DNA from: Symbiodinium natans
Lineage: Eukaryota; Sar; Dinophyceae; Suessiales; Symbiodiniaceae
Direction: 5' to 3'
Assembly (NCBI GenBank): GCA_905221605.1
Contig: CAJNDS010001524.1
Coordinates: forward strand, 419,501-483,500
Length of the DNA: 64,000 nt
The notes under the pieces were generated by a model, which was not told where the DNA came from, searched no databases, and worked only from the letters and a program-made list of their open reading frames with translations. The position numbers and the translations under genes are program-made. Shown here piece by piece: positions 63,866-64,000 of this stretch; the first letter of the stretch is position 1, and the number at the start of each line of letters is the position of its first letter.

Positions 63866-64000
63866 GGATCCGAACGGCGATGTGACCATATGGGTTCAAC
63901 TTCCTAGGCTGGGGACCGGAGGCGTTCCTAAAGGACAGACCTTCTGGGCACAAGGACTGTATCACCGTATCTGCAAGTCGTATGACCCAGAAGCGCCGAA

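Overview
The window reads as nuclear DNA of a dinoflagellate, most likely from the Symbiodiniaceae/Suessiales side. The grounds are: plant-type telomere repeat (TTTAGGG) scattered everywhere; protein-coding sequence cut into tiny exons; several introns that keep frame only if GC or GA is accepted as a 5' splice site beside GT, with AG|G at the 3' side; many small inverted-repeat elements, some acting as introns; and many pentatricopeptide (PPR) segments of the ACEKG..W..AL.LL type common in these algae. No rRNA, tRNA, spliced-leader relic or CRISPR was found. The species is not determined.

Layout. 0-6 kb: exon-like shards, mostly minus strand, between telomeric arrays. 6-20 kb: sparse shards, small inverted-repeat elements and arrays. 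20-26.2 kb: minus-strand coiled-coil shards between long arrays. 27.2-28.1 kb: an intact intronless phosphatase gene (minus). 30.2-38.9 kb: an island almost free of telomeric arrays, with a multi-exon membrane-protein gene (30.86-33.1 kb), a spliced PPR gene or pseudogene (33.5-35.7 kb), an intact intronless PPR gene (36.1-37.2 kb) and further PPR pieces up to 42.2 kb. 42.8-47.4 kb: more minus-strand shards, many coiled-coil-like. 48.5-52.3 kb: an AT-rich element without telomeric repeats, bounded by inverted termini, holding a degenerate ~70-bp satellite and two copies of a large palindrome. 54.9-63.7 kb: a minus-strand gene for COP9 signalosome subunit 4 (CSN4), with 15 recognised exons, several only 29-42 bp.

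The CSN4 gene is the key to the window. When its exons are joined they follow the known CSN4 order almost without gaps, so the telomeric arrays and inverted-repeat elements between them are intron content. At one exon the array itself seems to provide the splice acceptor (TTTAG|GG). The membrane-protein gene shows the same for an inverted-repeat element: removing it as a GC-AG intron restores the frame. The many unassigned shards elsewhere are therefore probably exons of further genes of this kind, but I could not name them. Exon limits were read by eye and need RNA evidence.
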